From DATBQN01 sp963755825 (GTDB taxonomy: Bacteria; Acidobacteriota; Thermoanaerobaculia; Multivoradales; UBA5704): a DNA stretch of 64,000 bases. This document shows, in pieces, positions 20,430 through 29,326 of the stretch (position 1 is the first letter of the stretch; the number at the start of each line of letters is the position of its first letter). Below the pieces are notes generated by a model that ran no database searches, was not told the DNA's origin, and saw only the letters and a program-made list of their open reading frames with translations. The position numbers and the translations under genes are program-made. The stretch is taken from NCBI GenBank assembly GCA_963755825.1, contig CAVWLA010000003.1, forward strand, positions 992,001-1,056,000, read 5' to 3'.

Positions 20430-22822
20430 TCACCACACCCGCACCGGCTCGACGCCGCGGGCGGCGAGGTGGGGCTCGAGCCGCTCGGCGAGCTCGGCGT
20501 AGTGATGCGACGGCACCGCCGGGTAGAGGTGGTGCTCCAGGTGATAGGTCAGCTCGAGGAAGAGCGCCGGCACCAGCCGGCCGCGCAGCGTGTGGGTCTG
20601 GAAGAGCTCGCCGGCGCCATCGACGTCGTGCGGCAGGTGGACGGTCGCCACCGGGTAGACCCAGCTCCCGGCGACCACCAGCGCGGCGTAGACGAGGACG
20701 GCGGGGGTGTGCGGCCAGAGCGCCGCGCCGGCGCCCCAGAAGGCGACGAACCAGGCCGCCTCGAGCGCCAGCCAGCCGCGCTCGGCCGGCGCCCGCCGCC
20801 AGGCCCAGATCCACAGGCGGAAGAGGAAGATCGGCCCCTCGACGAGGGCGCGCCAGAAGGGCATCCGCGCCGGATCGCCCTCGGGGTCGTCGTCGAGCGG
20901 GGAAGCGGGCGTGGTGCTGCAGGTGCGACGCCTTGTAGGCGTGGCCGCTCTCCAGCACCAGCATGCCGACGAGCGAGAGCAGCACCTCGTTGAGCCACCG
21001 CGGCAGGCCGAGCGAGCGGTGGACGAGGTCGTGCGCCGAGGTGACGATGGCGACGAAGAGCACCGACCACCGCGGCGACCGCGGCCCACCACCAGCCGAG
21101 CGCCGCGAAGAGTGCGTAGAGCGCCGCGCAGCCGAACGGCCGGGCGACGCCGATCCAGCGCTGGCGCGGCGTCGTCGCCAGCAGGTCGCCGCCGAGCTCG
21201 CCGAGGGCCGGCAGCGCGACTGAGGCGACCGCTGCGACCGAGGCTGCCGCTACCGGGCTCGGCGCGCCGCCGCGCTCCGCCGCCGGCCGCCGCCGGCCGG
21301 CCGCGTCCCGACGCGCCTGCCGCAGGACGCCGTCGGCGACGTGGCGGCTGCCGAGGACGCAGGCGACGGTACCGAGGCCCGGCCAGGTGGTGTCGCCGGC
21401 CTGCCAGTAACCGGCCACGCCGAGGTCGTGCGGCACGGCGTGCTGGTTGGCATTGCCGGGATGGAGGCGCAGGCCGCCGACGGCGCCGCGGGGCGCGAGG
21501 TGAAGCGCTCGAAGGTGCGCGGCGTCGCCATCTCGTCGACCCGCGCGGCGCGCCCGAGATCGGGGTAGACCCGCCGCGCGCCGGCGAGCAACCGCTCGCC
21601 CACCGCCGCCTTGCGCGCCGCGTAGCCGGCATCGCCGAGCCCCTCCCAGGCGGCGAGCTCGGTGTGGGTCGAGAGCATCACGGCGCGGCAGCCGGCCGGC
21701 GCGCTCTCCAGGTCGCCGGCGGCGGAGACCGAGACGAACATGTTGTTGCCGTCGCCCAGCGGCTGGCGGTAGTCGAGGAGGATCTGATGATGGGTGAACG
21801 CCTGCCCGGCGACCTCGTCCTCGGGCACGCCGAGAAAGCGGAGGGCGGCGCCGCCGAGGGCATCGGCGTCGCGCGCCAGGAACGGCGCCAACGCCGCCGC
21901 GACCCCCGGCGGGCCGACGCGGGCGGCGTTCCAGATCGGCAGCGTCGAGACGACCTGGCGGGCGGTGTAGGTGCGCCGCGCGGTGACCGCGGCGAAGCCG
22001 CCGCGGCTCGCCGCCGCAAGCCCTCCCGCATCGCCGCGCTCGACGCGCACGACCCGCTCGACGCGGGCGCCGAGGACGAGCCGGCCGCCGAGCTCGCGGT
22101 AGCGCGCCGTCAGCCGGCGGAAGAAGCCGTGCATGCCGCCCCGCGCCCGCGTCAGGCCGGCGCCGCGGATGGTCGCCCCGAGCGCGGCGTTGACCAGCGG
22201 CGCCGCGGCGAGCCCGGCGTGCACGGTGTCCTCGAGCAGCATGGCGAGGAGGGCGGCTAGCGCCTCGTCGCCGGCGAGGCCGTCGCGCTCGAGGGCCCAG
22301 GCCATGGTGCGGCCGAGGTGGCGGGCGAGCGGCCAGCCGCGGAGGGGGAGGGCGCGCGCCGCGGCGGCGAGAGCCCGCGGCGAGTCGAGAGGGAGGGCGA
22401 GGCCGCCGCGGCTGGCCTCCCAGAAGACGCCGGCGAGGCGGTCGAGGCGGCGCCAGAAGCGCCGGTGGGCGGCGCTGTCGCCGAAGGCCGCCAGCCGCTC
22501 GCGGTGCCAGCTCGCGGTGTCGCGGTGGAGATCGACGGTGCGGTCCGGCAGCCAGGCGCGGTAGCCCGGCAGGGCCTCGCCCGGCGAGGTCGTCGAGGCC
22601 GATCTCGGCGAGGAGCTGGCCGCCCACGCCGCCGGGCTCGAAATCGACCAGCGTCGTCGCCCCGACGTCGAAGGAGAAGCCGCGGCGCCGGAACGATCCG
22701 GCGCAGCCGCCGACCTGGCCGTGCGCCTCCAGCACCAGGGTGGAGAGGCCGCGCGCCTGGAGCCGCGCGGCGGTCGCCATCCCGGCCATGCCGGCCCCCA
22801 CCACGATGACGTCGGCGTCCAT
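20430..22822 (-). pseudogene. Fusion of CrtI/CrtD-type FAD desaturase and three-His-box fatty-acid-desaturase domain, four frameshifts
   Basis: The first ~505 residues are a phytoene-desaturase/CrtD-like FAD oxidoreductase: dinucleotide-binding VVGAGMAGMATAARL at the N-terminus, GGMHGFF mid-protein and WPGLGTVACVLGSRHVADG at the C-terminal FAD site. With no stop codon it runs into a membrane desaturase/hydroxylase domain with the three histidine boxes HDLVH, HLQHH and HLEHH. The frame changes near 22587, 21490, 21066 and 20900 (insertion, deletion, insertion, insertion); joining the frames gives about 796 residues. No nonsense codons were seen in the correct frames. Predicted role: desaturation and hydroxylation of a carotenoid or lipid (inference). 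As written it cannot make the full protein; consensus errors are a serious alternative. Confidence 0.75.
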
Positions 22823-22905
22823 GCCTCGCTCGCTCGGCTGCGGATCGTCAGGCAGTCTAGCGCGCGGGCGCGGCGGTCGGGCGCGGCGGGGAGACGGGGG
22901 AGGGC

Positions 22906-22933
22906 GGCGGTCCCGGCGCGCTCCGCGACCGCC
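22906..22933 (-). terminator. Weak terminator-like hairpin
   Basis: GGCGGTC (22906-22912) pairs with GACCGCC (22927-22933) across a 14-base loop, 16 bases beyond the stop of the secreted repeat protein on the minus strand. There is no T-tract, so this is a weak call. Confidence 0.3.
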
Positions 22934-22948
22934 CTCGACGCGACGGCG

Positions 22949-23944
22949 CTACTGCGCGACGGCCGGCGGGAAGGCGTTGACGTCGATGAAGCTGTCCGTC
23001 TTGCCGGCCGGGTTGGCGTAGAGCTTGGGCGGGCAGGAGGCGCTGCCGCAGGATGCCTGGGTGTCGTTCACCACGATGACGAACGGCTGGTCGGTCATCG
23101 TCGCCGCGAAGAGCCAGAAGTGGTCGTTGACCGGCGTGCCGTCGAGGATCTTGAGCGTCACCTCGACGTTGCCCTGGTCGAAGAACCAGAAGTATCCCGA
23201 GTCGCCGCTGATCGCCACCGCGTTCGCCGCCACGCCGCCGGTGACCACCGCGGGCGGCTCCACCGTGGCGCCGCGCAGGAGGGTGACCTGGAAGCGGTTG
23301 CCGAGCAGGAGGACGGTCTGCGGCACGACGTCGAAGGAGACCGCGGCGTCGGCGAGCGTGACCGAGTAGCTGCCGACGGGCAGCGGGCCGAGGTCGAAAT
23401 CGTTGGTGTAGAAGACGTCCGGCGGCTGCAGGATGGGGGGGAAAGACGCCGGGGTGATGGTGAAGGCGTTGCCGGTGCGGTCGACGACGGCGTCGGTCAG
23501 CGGGAGGGTGGTGCTCAACCCGGCGTGGACGATGACGTGATCGGTGGGCACCGGATGGCTCGGGGAAATGGTGAGGACTGTGGCCGTGGTCGCCGCCGGT
23601 ACGACCTCGAAGGAGACGGAGGCGTCGGCGAGGTGGACCGAGTAGCTGCCGGCGGGTAGCGGGCCGAGGTCGAAGGCGTTGGTGTAGAAGGCGTCCGGCG
23701 GCTGCGGGCTGGTGGGGAAGAACGCCGGAGTGATGGTGAAGTCGTTGCCGGCGCGGTCGACGCGGGCGTAGGTCAGCGGGAAGGTGGTGCTCACTCCAGC
23801 GTGGGCGATGACGTGATCGGTGGGCACCGGAGAGGCGGGAGTGATGCGGAGAGTTGTAGCCGGTGTGGCCTGGGCGTGCGCCGCCGCCGAGACGAGGGCA
23901 AGGGCGATGAAGAGCGCCGCGGGAATGGAACGCCGGGGGAACAT
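22949..23944 (-). CDS. Secreted protein: two 89-residue tandem repeats plus GYFWFFD module
   Basis: A 331-residue secreted protein of unknown function. A signal peptide (IPAALFIALALVSAAAHA) is followed by two tandem beta-rich repeats of about 89 residues. Both repeats share PVPTDHVI, FTITPA and the FDLGPLP.GSYSV.LADA.VSF segment. The last ~110 residues are a divergent copy of the module found at the ends of the two ELWxxDGT proteins (SGYFWFFDQGNVEVTLKILDG). ATG 23944 follows a GGAGGAG ribosome site. The repeats look like Ig-like or adhesion-type domains. It is probably exported to the cell surface or medium. No enzymatic motif is visible. Confidence 0.82.
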   Translation of the reverse strand: MFPRRSIPAALFIALALVSAAAHAQATPATTLRITPASPVPTDHVIAHAGVSTTFPLTYARVDRAGNDFTITPAFFPTSPQPPDAFYTNAFDLGPLPAGSYSVHLADASVSFEVVPAATTATVLTISPSHPVPTDHVIVHAGLSTTLPLTDAVVDRTGNAFTITPASFPPILQPPDVFYTNDFDLGPLPVGSYSVTLADAAVSFDVVPQTVLLLGNRFQVTLLRGATVEPPAVVTGGVAANAVAISGDSGYFWFFDQGNVEVTLKILDGTPVNDHFWLFAATMTDQPFVIVVNDTQASCGSASCPPKLYANPAGKTDSFIDVNAFPPAVAQ

Positions 23945-24160
23945 GGTGGACTCCTCCATCGAAGGCTTGCCGGGATTGCGACGGTTCGCTTCATGGTACT
24001 ACAGCATTTTGACCGCGCCAAGGCTGCTCGCAGGGACGGCTGCGGGACGCTCGCCGCTCGCGGCGGAGACGAGCCCTGCTCGACATCGACGGGCGGCCGG
24101 CCGCCTCCAGCAGGCGAGTGCCGCGCGGGCGGAGCGGCGGGCGCGACGAGCGCGGCCGGG

Positions 24161-24499
24161 TCAGGCCGGCGGCGGGACGCAGGTCGGCTTGCAGGCGTCG
24201 CAGTGGATGATGACGACCGTGCCGTCGCAGATCCTCTCCGAGCAGAGGCGCAGACCGGTGCTCGCCGGCGAGCAGGGCTCGCACGAGAAGCGGGTGATCC
24301 CGCAGCCGCTCTGCGCCGGAGTGGCGGGGAGCGGCGCCGAGCCATCGGCGAGCGCTGCGGTCAGCGGCGAGACGACGGCCGCATCGGCCGGCGCAGCGAG
24401 GAAGGCGGGGAGAGGCGCGGCCGATGTCGCCGATGCCGTCGACACCGCGAGAAGGCACAGTGCGACCGCGAGGCCGAGCGGAGCGAAGGAGCTCTTCAT
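24161..24499 (-). CDS. Small secreted Cys-rich protein (8-Cys tail, second copy of the first spacing type)
   Basis: A 112-residue protein. Residues 1-25 are a signal peptide (FAPLGLAVALCLLAVSTASA), residues 26-65 are Ala/Pro/Asp-rich, and the tail has eight cysteines spaced C-6-C-2-C-9-C-4-C-8-C-2-C-3-C. This is within one residue at every interval of the protein at 89-433, although the residues between differ, which argues for a real shared fold. A GGGGA ribosome site precedes the ATG. It lies in tandem with the 6-Cys protein at 24607, which is upstream on the same strand. Function unknown; secreted disulfide-rich miniprotein is the best description. Confidence 0.8.
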   Translation of the reverse strand: MKSSFAPLGLAVALCLLAVSTASATSAAPLPAFLAAPADAAVVSPLTAALADGSAPLPATPAQSGCGITRFSCEPCSPASTGLRLCSERICDGTVVIIHCDACKPTCVPPPA

Positions 24500-24560
24500 G
24501 ATGGATTCCCCTTTCTACGGACTGCGGCGGGACCGCCGGGATCGGCGACCCCGCGGAGCA

Positions 24561-24579
24561 CGGCGCCCGAGCGGCGCCG
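24561..24579 (-). terminator. Small GC hairpin after the 6-Cys gene
   Basis: CGGCGCC (24561-24567) pairs with GGCGCCG (24573-24579) with a 5-base loop, 28 bases past the stop of the minus-strand gene at 24607. There is no T-tract. It may attenuate transcription between the two small genes. Confidence 0.3.
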
Positions 24580-24606
24580 GATCGATCGGAGCGCGAGCTG
24601 CCGCCG

Positions 24607-24927
24607 TCAGGGGGTCAGCAAGCAGCTGAAGGCGTGGCCGTCGCAGATGATCCCGCCGGGCCCGTCGATGCAGTAGCTCTGGCCGGTGCAGGAGACTCCG
24701 CTGGTGCAGAACACGCGGCACGGGCCTGGGATGCGGGTGAACGCGCTCAGCGCGAGAGGCGCCGGGGCGGCCGCATCTGCCGCCGCGGCTCCGGGCTGCA
24801 GAGCGGCGGTCGACACGGGCGTCGGGCAGATGGCGAGAGGGGTCGGAGAGACCGGCGCCGCGGCGAGCGGCAAGGCTGCGGCGGCGAGGAGCGCGACCAA
24901 GCCGAAGGCGATCTGTCGAATGCGCAT
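24607..24927 (-). CDS. Small secreted Cys-rich protein (6-Cys tail)
   Basis: A 106-residue protein. The signal peptide is IAFGLVALLAAAALPLAAA, an Ala/Pro-rich linker follows, and the tail holds six cysteines spaced C-3-C-5-C-5-C-8-C-6-C; one more cysteine sits early in the linker. The frame is open further upstream, but ATG 24927 has an AAGGGAGAA ribosome site and begins exactly at the signal peptide. It is probably co-transcribed with the 8-Cys gene downstream at 24161. It is divergent from the P450 gene, whose start is 112 bases away, so the two promoters share that gap. Function unknown. Confidence 0.78.
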   Translation of the reverse strand: MRIRQIAFGLVALLAAAALPLAAAPVSPTPLAICPTPVSTAALQPGAAAADAAAPAPLALSAFTRIPGPCRVFCTSGVSCTGQSYCIDGPGGIICDGHAFSCLLTP

Positions 24928-25039
24928 TCCTGTTCTCCCTTCATCAAGTGACAGTGCGCCAGCGCCGGCGATCGAGACGGCGCCGCGCTCGGCTATCCTC
25001 GCCTCGACCGCAGGAGAGCCGTGGAGAGGAGACGCCGAG

Positions 25040-26284
25040 ATGCCGACCGCCCAGGAGCACAGCCAGACCATGCAGCCGAACCCGCCGGCCGCCCCGCCGC
25101 GCGATCCGCTCGACGCCGTCACCCATCCCGACCCGTATCCGTTCTACGCGGCGCTCGCCGCCGAGCGGCCGTTCGAGCGCGACGGCTCGCTCGGCATGTG
25201 GGTCGCCGCCGGCGCCGCGGCCGTCACCGCCGTGCTGGGCAGCGATCTCTGCCGGGTGCGGCCGCCGGCGGAGCCGGTGCCGAGGGCTCTCGTCGGCTCG
25301 CCGGCGGGAGAGGTCTTCCGCCAGCTCGTCCGCATGAACGACGGCGCCGGCCACTGCCCCTTCCGCCACGCCGTCACCGCCGCCCTGGCGTCGATCGACG
25401 GCCCGCGCGCCGCCGCGCGGAGCGCCGAGTCTGCGCGCCGCCTGCTCGCCGAGAGCGCGCCGGGCGAGGTGGCCGGCGGCCTCGCGAGCTTCGCCGCCCG
25501 GCTGCCGGTCGAGGTGGTGGGGAGCCTCCTCGGGATACCCGCCGCCGAGCTGGCGCCGGCGGCGGCGTGGGTCGGCGCCTTCGCCGCCTGCCTGGCGCCC
25601 GCCGCCGCTCCGGAAGCGATCGAGCGCGGCAATGTCGCCGCCGCGCACCTGCTCGACCTCTGCCGCGGGGTGGCGGAGGCGCCACAGGCCGAACCCGCCG
25701 GCGACGATTTGCTCGCCACGCTGGCGCGCGAGGCGCGGCGCGTCGGCCGCGACGATCCGCAGACCGTCGCCGCCAACGCCGTCGGCTTCATGTTCCAGTC
25801 CTACGACGCGACCGCCGGCCTCCTCGGCAACACGCTGCGCGCGCTCGCCCAGCGGCCGGCGCTCCTCGCCGCGCTGGCGGGCGAGCCCGAGCTCCTCGGC
25901 GAGATCGTCCAGGAGGTCCTCCGCCACGACCCGCCGGTGCAGAACACGCGGCGCTTCGTCGCCGGCGCCGGCGAGATCGCCGGCCGCGCGCTGGCGGAGG
26001 GGGACGCCATCCTCGTCGTCCTCGCGGCGGCGAACCGCGATCCGGCGGCGAACCCGCGGCCGGAGGTCTTCGACGCGCGGCGGCGGGACCGCCGCGTCTT
26101 CACCTTCGGCAGCGGCATCCACGCCTGCCCGGGCGAGGCGCTCGCCGCGGCGATCGCCGCCGCCGGCGTCGCGGCGCTGCTCGACCACGGCCTCGAGGTG
26201 GCGGCGCTCGGCGGGCCCTGCCGCTATCGGCCGTCGGCGAACGTCCGCATCCCGCTGCTGGAGATCCCGCCGCGGCGGCGGTGA
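25040..26284 (+). CDS. Cytochrome P450
   Basis: A 414-residue soluble P450. The heme-thiolate signature FGSGIHACPGEALA is near residues 355-368 with the ligand Cys. The K-helix motif is E-V-L-R in EVLRHDPPVQNTRRF, and the I-helix region reads FMFQSYDATAGLLGN, keeping the Thr but replacing the usual AGxxT glycine with Ser-Tyr, which is atypical. It should be a monooxygenase needing ferredoxin and reductase partners; none is adjacent, although an FAD dehydrogenase follows 48 bases later. ATG 25040 was chosen because GGAGAGGAG lies upstream. It is divergent from the two Cys-rich genes. The substrate is unknown. Confidence 0.9.
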   Translation: MPTAQEHSQTMQPNPPAAPPRDPLDAVTHPDPYPFYAALAAERPFERDGSLGMWVAAGAAAVTAVLGSDLCRVRPPAEPVPRALVGSPAGEVFRQLVRMNDGAGHCPFRHAVTAALASIDGPRAAARSAESARRLLAESAPGEVAGGLASFAARLPVEVVGSLLGIPAAELAPAAAWVGAFAACLAPAAAPEAIERGNVAAAHLLDLCRGVAEAPQAEPAGDDLLATLAREARRVGRDDPQTVAANAVGFMFQSYDATAGLLGNTLRALAQRPALLAALAGEPELLGEIVQEVLRHDPPVQNTRRFVAGAGEIAGRALAEGDAILVVLAAANRDPAANPRPEVFDARRRDRRVFTFGSGIHACPGEALAAAIAAAGVAALLDHGLEVAALGGPCRYRPSANVRIPLLEIPPRRR

Positions 26285-26332
26285 GCCTCACCTGGAGCGC
26301 GCCAGCGGGCGTAGTAGGCTCCTCCGCCGATC

Positions 26333-27943
26333 ATGCTGCGACTCAGCGAGCTCCGGCTGCCGCTCGATCACACCGCCGACGACCTGCGCGGCGCCATCCT
26401 CGCGGCGCTCGGCATCGAGGCGGCCGAGCTCGCCGGCTACACCATCGCCCGGCGCAGCTTCGACGCCCGGCGGCGCGGGGCGATCGCCCTCATCTACCAC
26501 CTCGACGTCGAGACGCCCCGCGAGCGCGAGATCCTGGCGCGGCGGCCCGCCGACCCCCATGTCGGGCCGGCGCCGGACACCACCTATCGGCCGCCGCCGC
26601 GCGCCCGGCGCCCGCCGGCGCTGCGGCCGCTCGTCATCGGCACCGGCCCCTGCGGCCTCTTCGCCGGCCTCCTCCTCGCCGAGATCGGCCTGCGGCCGCT
26701 CATCGTCGAGCGCGGCAAGGAGGTCCGCGAGCGCACCGTCGACACCTTCGGGCTCTGGCGGCAGCGGCGGCTCGACGCGGAGTCCAACGTGCAGTTCGGC
26801 GAGGGCGGCGCCGGCACCTTCTCGGACGGCAAGCTCTACAGCCAGATCCGCGATCCCGGGCACCGCGGGCGCAAGGTGCTCGAGGAGCTCGTCGCCGCCG
26901 GCGCACCAGCCGAGATCCTCTTCGTCCACCGGCCGCACATCGGCACCTTCCGGCTGGTGAAGATCGTCGAGAGCCTGCGCGCGAAGATCACCGCGCTCGG
27001 CGGCACCATCCGCTTCCGCAGCCGGGTCGAGGAGCTGGTCGTCGAGGCGGGGAGAGTACGCGGCGCCATCCTCGCCGGCGGCGAGCGGCTGGCGGCGGAC
27101 CATGTCGTCCTCGCCGTCGGCCACAGCGCCCGCGACACCTTCGAGAGCCTGGCGCGGAGCGGCGTCGCGATCGAGGCGAAGCCGTTCTCGATCGGCTTCC
27201 GCATCGAGCACCCGCAGTCGCTCGTCGACCGCTGCCGCTTCGGGCCGCAGGCCGGCAACCCGCTCCTCGGCGCCGCCGACTACAAGCTCGTCCACCACTG
27301 CGCCAACGGCCGCTCGGTCTACAGCTTCTGCATGTGCCCGGGCGGCACGGTGGTGGCGGCGGCCTCCGAGCCGGGGCGGGTGGTCACCAACGGCATGAGC
27401 CAGTACTCACGCGACGAGAGGAACGCCAACAGCGGCATCGTCGTCGGCATCACGCCGGAGGACTATCCGGGCGGCCCGCTCGCCGGCATCGCCTTGCAGC
27501 GCCGCTGGGAGGAGCGCGCCTTCGCGCTCGGCGGCGGCAACTACGACGCGCCCGGCCAGCTGGTCGGCGACTTCCTCGCCGGCCGGCCGTCGACGGCCTT
27601 CGGCCGGGTCCTGCCGTCGTACCGGCCCGGCGTGCGGCTGGGCGATCTCGGCGACAGCCTGCCGGACTACGCCATCGCGGCGATCCGCGAGGCGCTCCCC
27701 GCCTTCGACCGCAAGCTCCGCGGCTTCGCCATGGCGGATGCCCTGCTCACCGGCGTCGAGACGCGGACCTCGTCGCCGATCCGCATCCCGCGCGGCGACG
27801 ACCTCGCGAGCGTCAACACGGTGGGCCTCTATCCGGCGGGAGAAGGGGCGGGCTATGCCGGCGGCATCCTCTCCGCCGCCGTCGACGGCCTCCGGGTGGC
27901 GGAGGCCGTCGCGCGGAGCATCGGCGAGGCGCCGGCTACTTGA
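26333..27943 (+). CDS. FAD-dependent dehydrogenase (COG2509 type)
   Basis: A 536-residue flavoprotein of the widespread but poorly characterised COG2509 family. An N-terminal ferredoxin-like region (about 1-90) precedes the Rossmann motif VIGTGPCGLFAGLLLAE (about 101-117). The family hallmark NVQFGEGGAGTFSDGKLYS is near 147, and the C-terminal FAD site reads GLYPAGEGAGYAGGILSAA. It is probably cytosolic. It lies 48 bases after the P450 gene on the same strand, so they may share a transcript, but a role as P450 electron donor is only speculation. Its last 8 bases overlap the convergent secreted-protein gene. Confidence 0.9.
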   Translation: MLRLSELRLPLDHTADDLRGAILAALGIEAAELAGYTIARRSFDARRRGAIALIYHLDVETPREREILARRPADPHVGPAPDTTYRPPPRARRPPALRPLVIGTGPCGLFAGLLLAEIGLRPLIVERGKEVRERTVDTFGLWRQRRLDAESNVQFGEGGAGTFSDGKLYSQIRDPGHRGRKVLEELVAAGAPAEILFVHRPHIGTFRLVKIVESLRAKITALGGTIRFRSRVEELVVEAGRVRGAILAGGERLAADHVVLAVGHSARDTFESLARSGVAIEAKPFSIGFRIEHPQSLVDRCRFGPQAGNPLLGAADYKLVHHCANGRSVYSFCMCPGGTVVAAASEPGRVVTNGMSQYSRDERNANSGIVVGITPEDYPGGPLAGIALQRRWEERAFALGGGNYDAPGQLVGDFLAGRPSTAFGRVLPSYRPGVRLGDLGDSLPDYAIAAIREALPAFDRKLRGFAMADALLTGVETRTSSPIRIPRGDDLASVNTVGLYPAGEGAGYAGGILSAAVDGLRVAEAVARSIGEAPAT

Positions 27944-29072
27944 TGACGTTGGCGCAGTAGGTGGAGTCGGCCCCGTTCGGGCCGCCGCAGAGCTGGCTCT
28001 GCGAGAACTGGTCGGCCTTGCCGAAGTTCTTCGTGCTGTCGGGGAAGTCGACGCCGTAGTGGAAGCCGCCGGGGCTCAGCGAGTACCACGGGTAGATGCA
28101 GAACGGCCCGCCGTAGGTGGCGCAGGTCGCCAGCGTCTCGGCCTTGCCGCCGACGTCGCTCACCACCGCCCAATGCTTCGCCTTCGAGCCGTCGGCGAAG
28201 GTGACGCTCTGGATCTCGATCGGCGTCACGCCCTGCCAGGTCGCCGCATCGTAGGAGCCGCAGTCGGCGTCGCCCGGGTTGCACACCTGGCCGCCCGGGG
28301 TGGCGAAGTTCGAGGTGTGGCCGATCTCCCAGACGAAGGCGATCGGCGCGTCGTTGACGTCGCCCCAGACCAGCGAGTTGCCGATCGCCTGCGTGTTGTA
28401 GGCGGGCATCAGCGGCCCGTCGGTCGCCGAGTTGAGGACGATGGTGCCCTCGTGGCCGGTGGTCAGGTCGACGACGTTGACGTGCCAGCCGTCGGCCGCC
28501 GCGGTGGTGTACCAGTGCACCGTGATGGTGTCGCCGGCGTGCATGACGAGCGGGTTCTTCGGCGACGCGCTGTCGGTCAGCATGGCGTTGAAGGCCGCCG
28601 TCTCCAGGAAGTGGCCGGGCTTCTTCCCCGGCACGAGCTTGAACACCGGCGTGCAGGCGGTGAAGACGTTGGGAGCGTTGCTGATGGCGAAGCCGCCGCC
28701 CTTGGTGCAGCGGGCGATCAGCGCGTCGGGGTAGAACTGCAGCTCGACGAACGCCTGGCCGAAGGAGCCGGCGGCATCGGTGACCGGACCGCCGAACCAG
28801 AAGGTCGGCCCCAGCGCCGAGACCGGGACCGTGCCGTCGGCGGGGAGCACCACCGTCCAGGTGGCCTCCCGCCCCGAGCCGGGGAGGCTCGAGAGGGGGT
28901 CGATCTCCGGCTCGTCGTGACCGGAGCAGCCGTTGGCGTAGTCGACCTCGAGGGTGCCTTCGAGGTATCGCGGATGGTGGGCGATACATTCGTCGGCGGC
29001 GACCGGACCTGCGGCGAACAGCACGGCGACGGCAATCGCGGACCAGCACAGCGCAAGCCTTGAAACGCGCAT
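27936..29072 (-). CDS. Secreted protein of unknown function
   Basis: A 378-residue exported protein. The signal peptide (LALCWSAIAVAVLFAAGPVAA) ends before residue 27. The mature part is rich in Gly, Trp and paired cysteines (GQVCNPGDADCGS, ATCATYGGPFCIYPW, SQLCGGPNGADSTYC), suggesting several disulfides. Stretches such as GDTITVHWYTTAAADGWHVN and a second beta-rich part look like a beta-sandwich. I do not recognise a domain family or catalytic motif. ATG 29072 has AGGAGG 5 bases upstream; the frame extends further but the leader there is Arg-rich and not signal-like. Convergent with the FAD dehydrogenase. Confidence 0.82.
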   Translation of the reverse strand: MRVSRLALCWSAIAVAVLFAAGPVAADECIAHHPRYLEGTLEVDYANGCSGHDEPEIDPLSSLPGSGREATWTVVLPADGTVPVSALGPTFWFGGPVTDAAGSFGQAFVELQFYPDALIARCTKGGGFAISNAPNVFTACTPVFKLVPGKKPGHFLETAAFNAMLTDSASPKNPLVMHAGDTITVHWYTTAAADGWHVNVVDLTTGHEGTIVLNSATDGPLMPAYNTQAIGNSLVWGDVNDAPIAFVWEIGHTSNFATPGGQVCNPGDADCGSYDAATWQGVTPIEIQSVTFADGSKAKHWAVVSDVGGKAETLATCATYGGPFCIYPWYSLSPGGFHYGVDFPDSTKNFGKADQFSQSQLCGGPNGADSTYCANVIK

Positions 29073-29287
29073 CGATGCCTCCTGTTCTTTCGGACTGGCT
29101 CCGCGAGCGGAGCCGAGCGGCGAACCGGGGCGGTTCCCGCCGCGGTCGAGAGCTCTACCGCGCGCTCGGAGAGGCTGAGGACGCCGAATCTTCCTACGGC
29201 GCCGGCGAAAGCACAAGCTCGCCGAAATGTCGAAACAGTGAGATCAGCTGGAGGGGGTCGCGCTGCGCTGGGAGTGGAAGCCGGTGA

Positions 29288-29311
29288 GGGGCCGGCCGGG
29301 CGGCCGGCCCC
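29288..29311 (-). terminator. Strong GC hairpin, likely terminator
   Basis: GGGGCCGGCC (29288-29297) pairs perfectly with GGCCGGCCCC (29302-29311) with a 4-base loop, 16 bases past the minus-strand stop at 29327. No T-tract is visible on the transcribed strand. Confidence 0.5.
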
Positions 29312-29326
29312 GGGGACGACGAGCCG

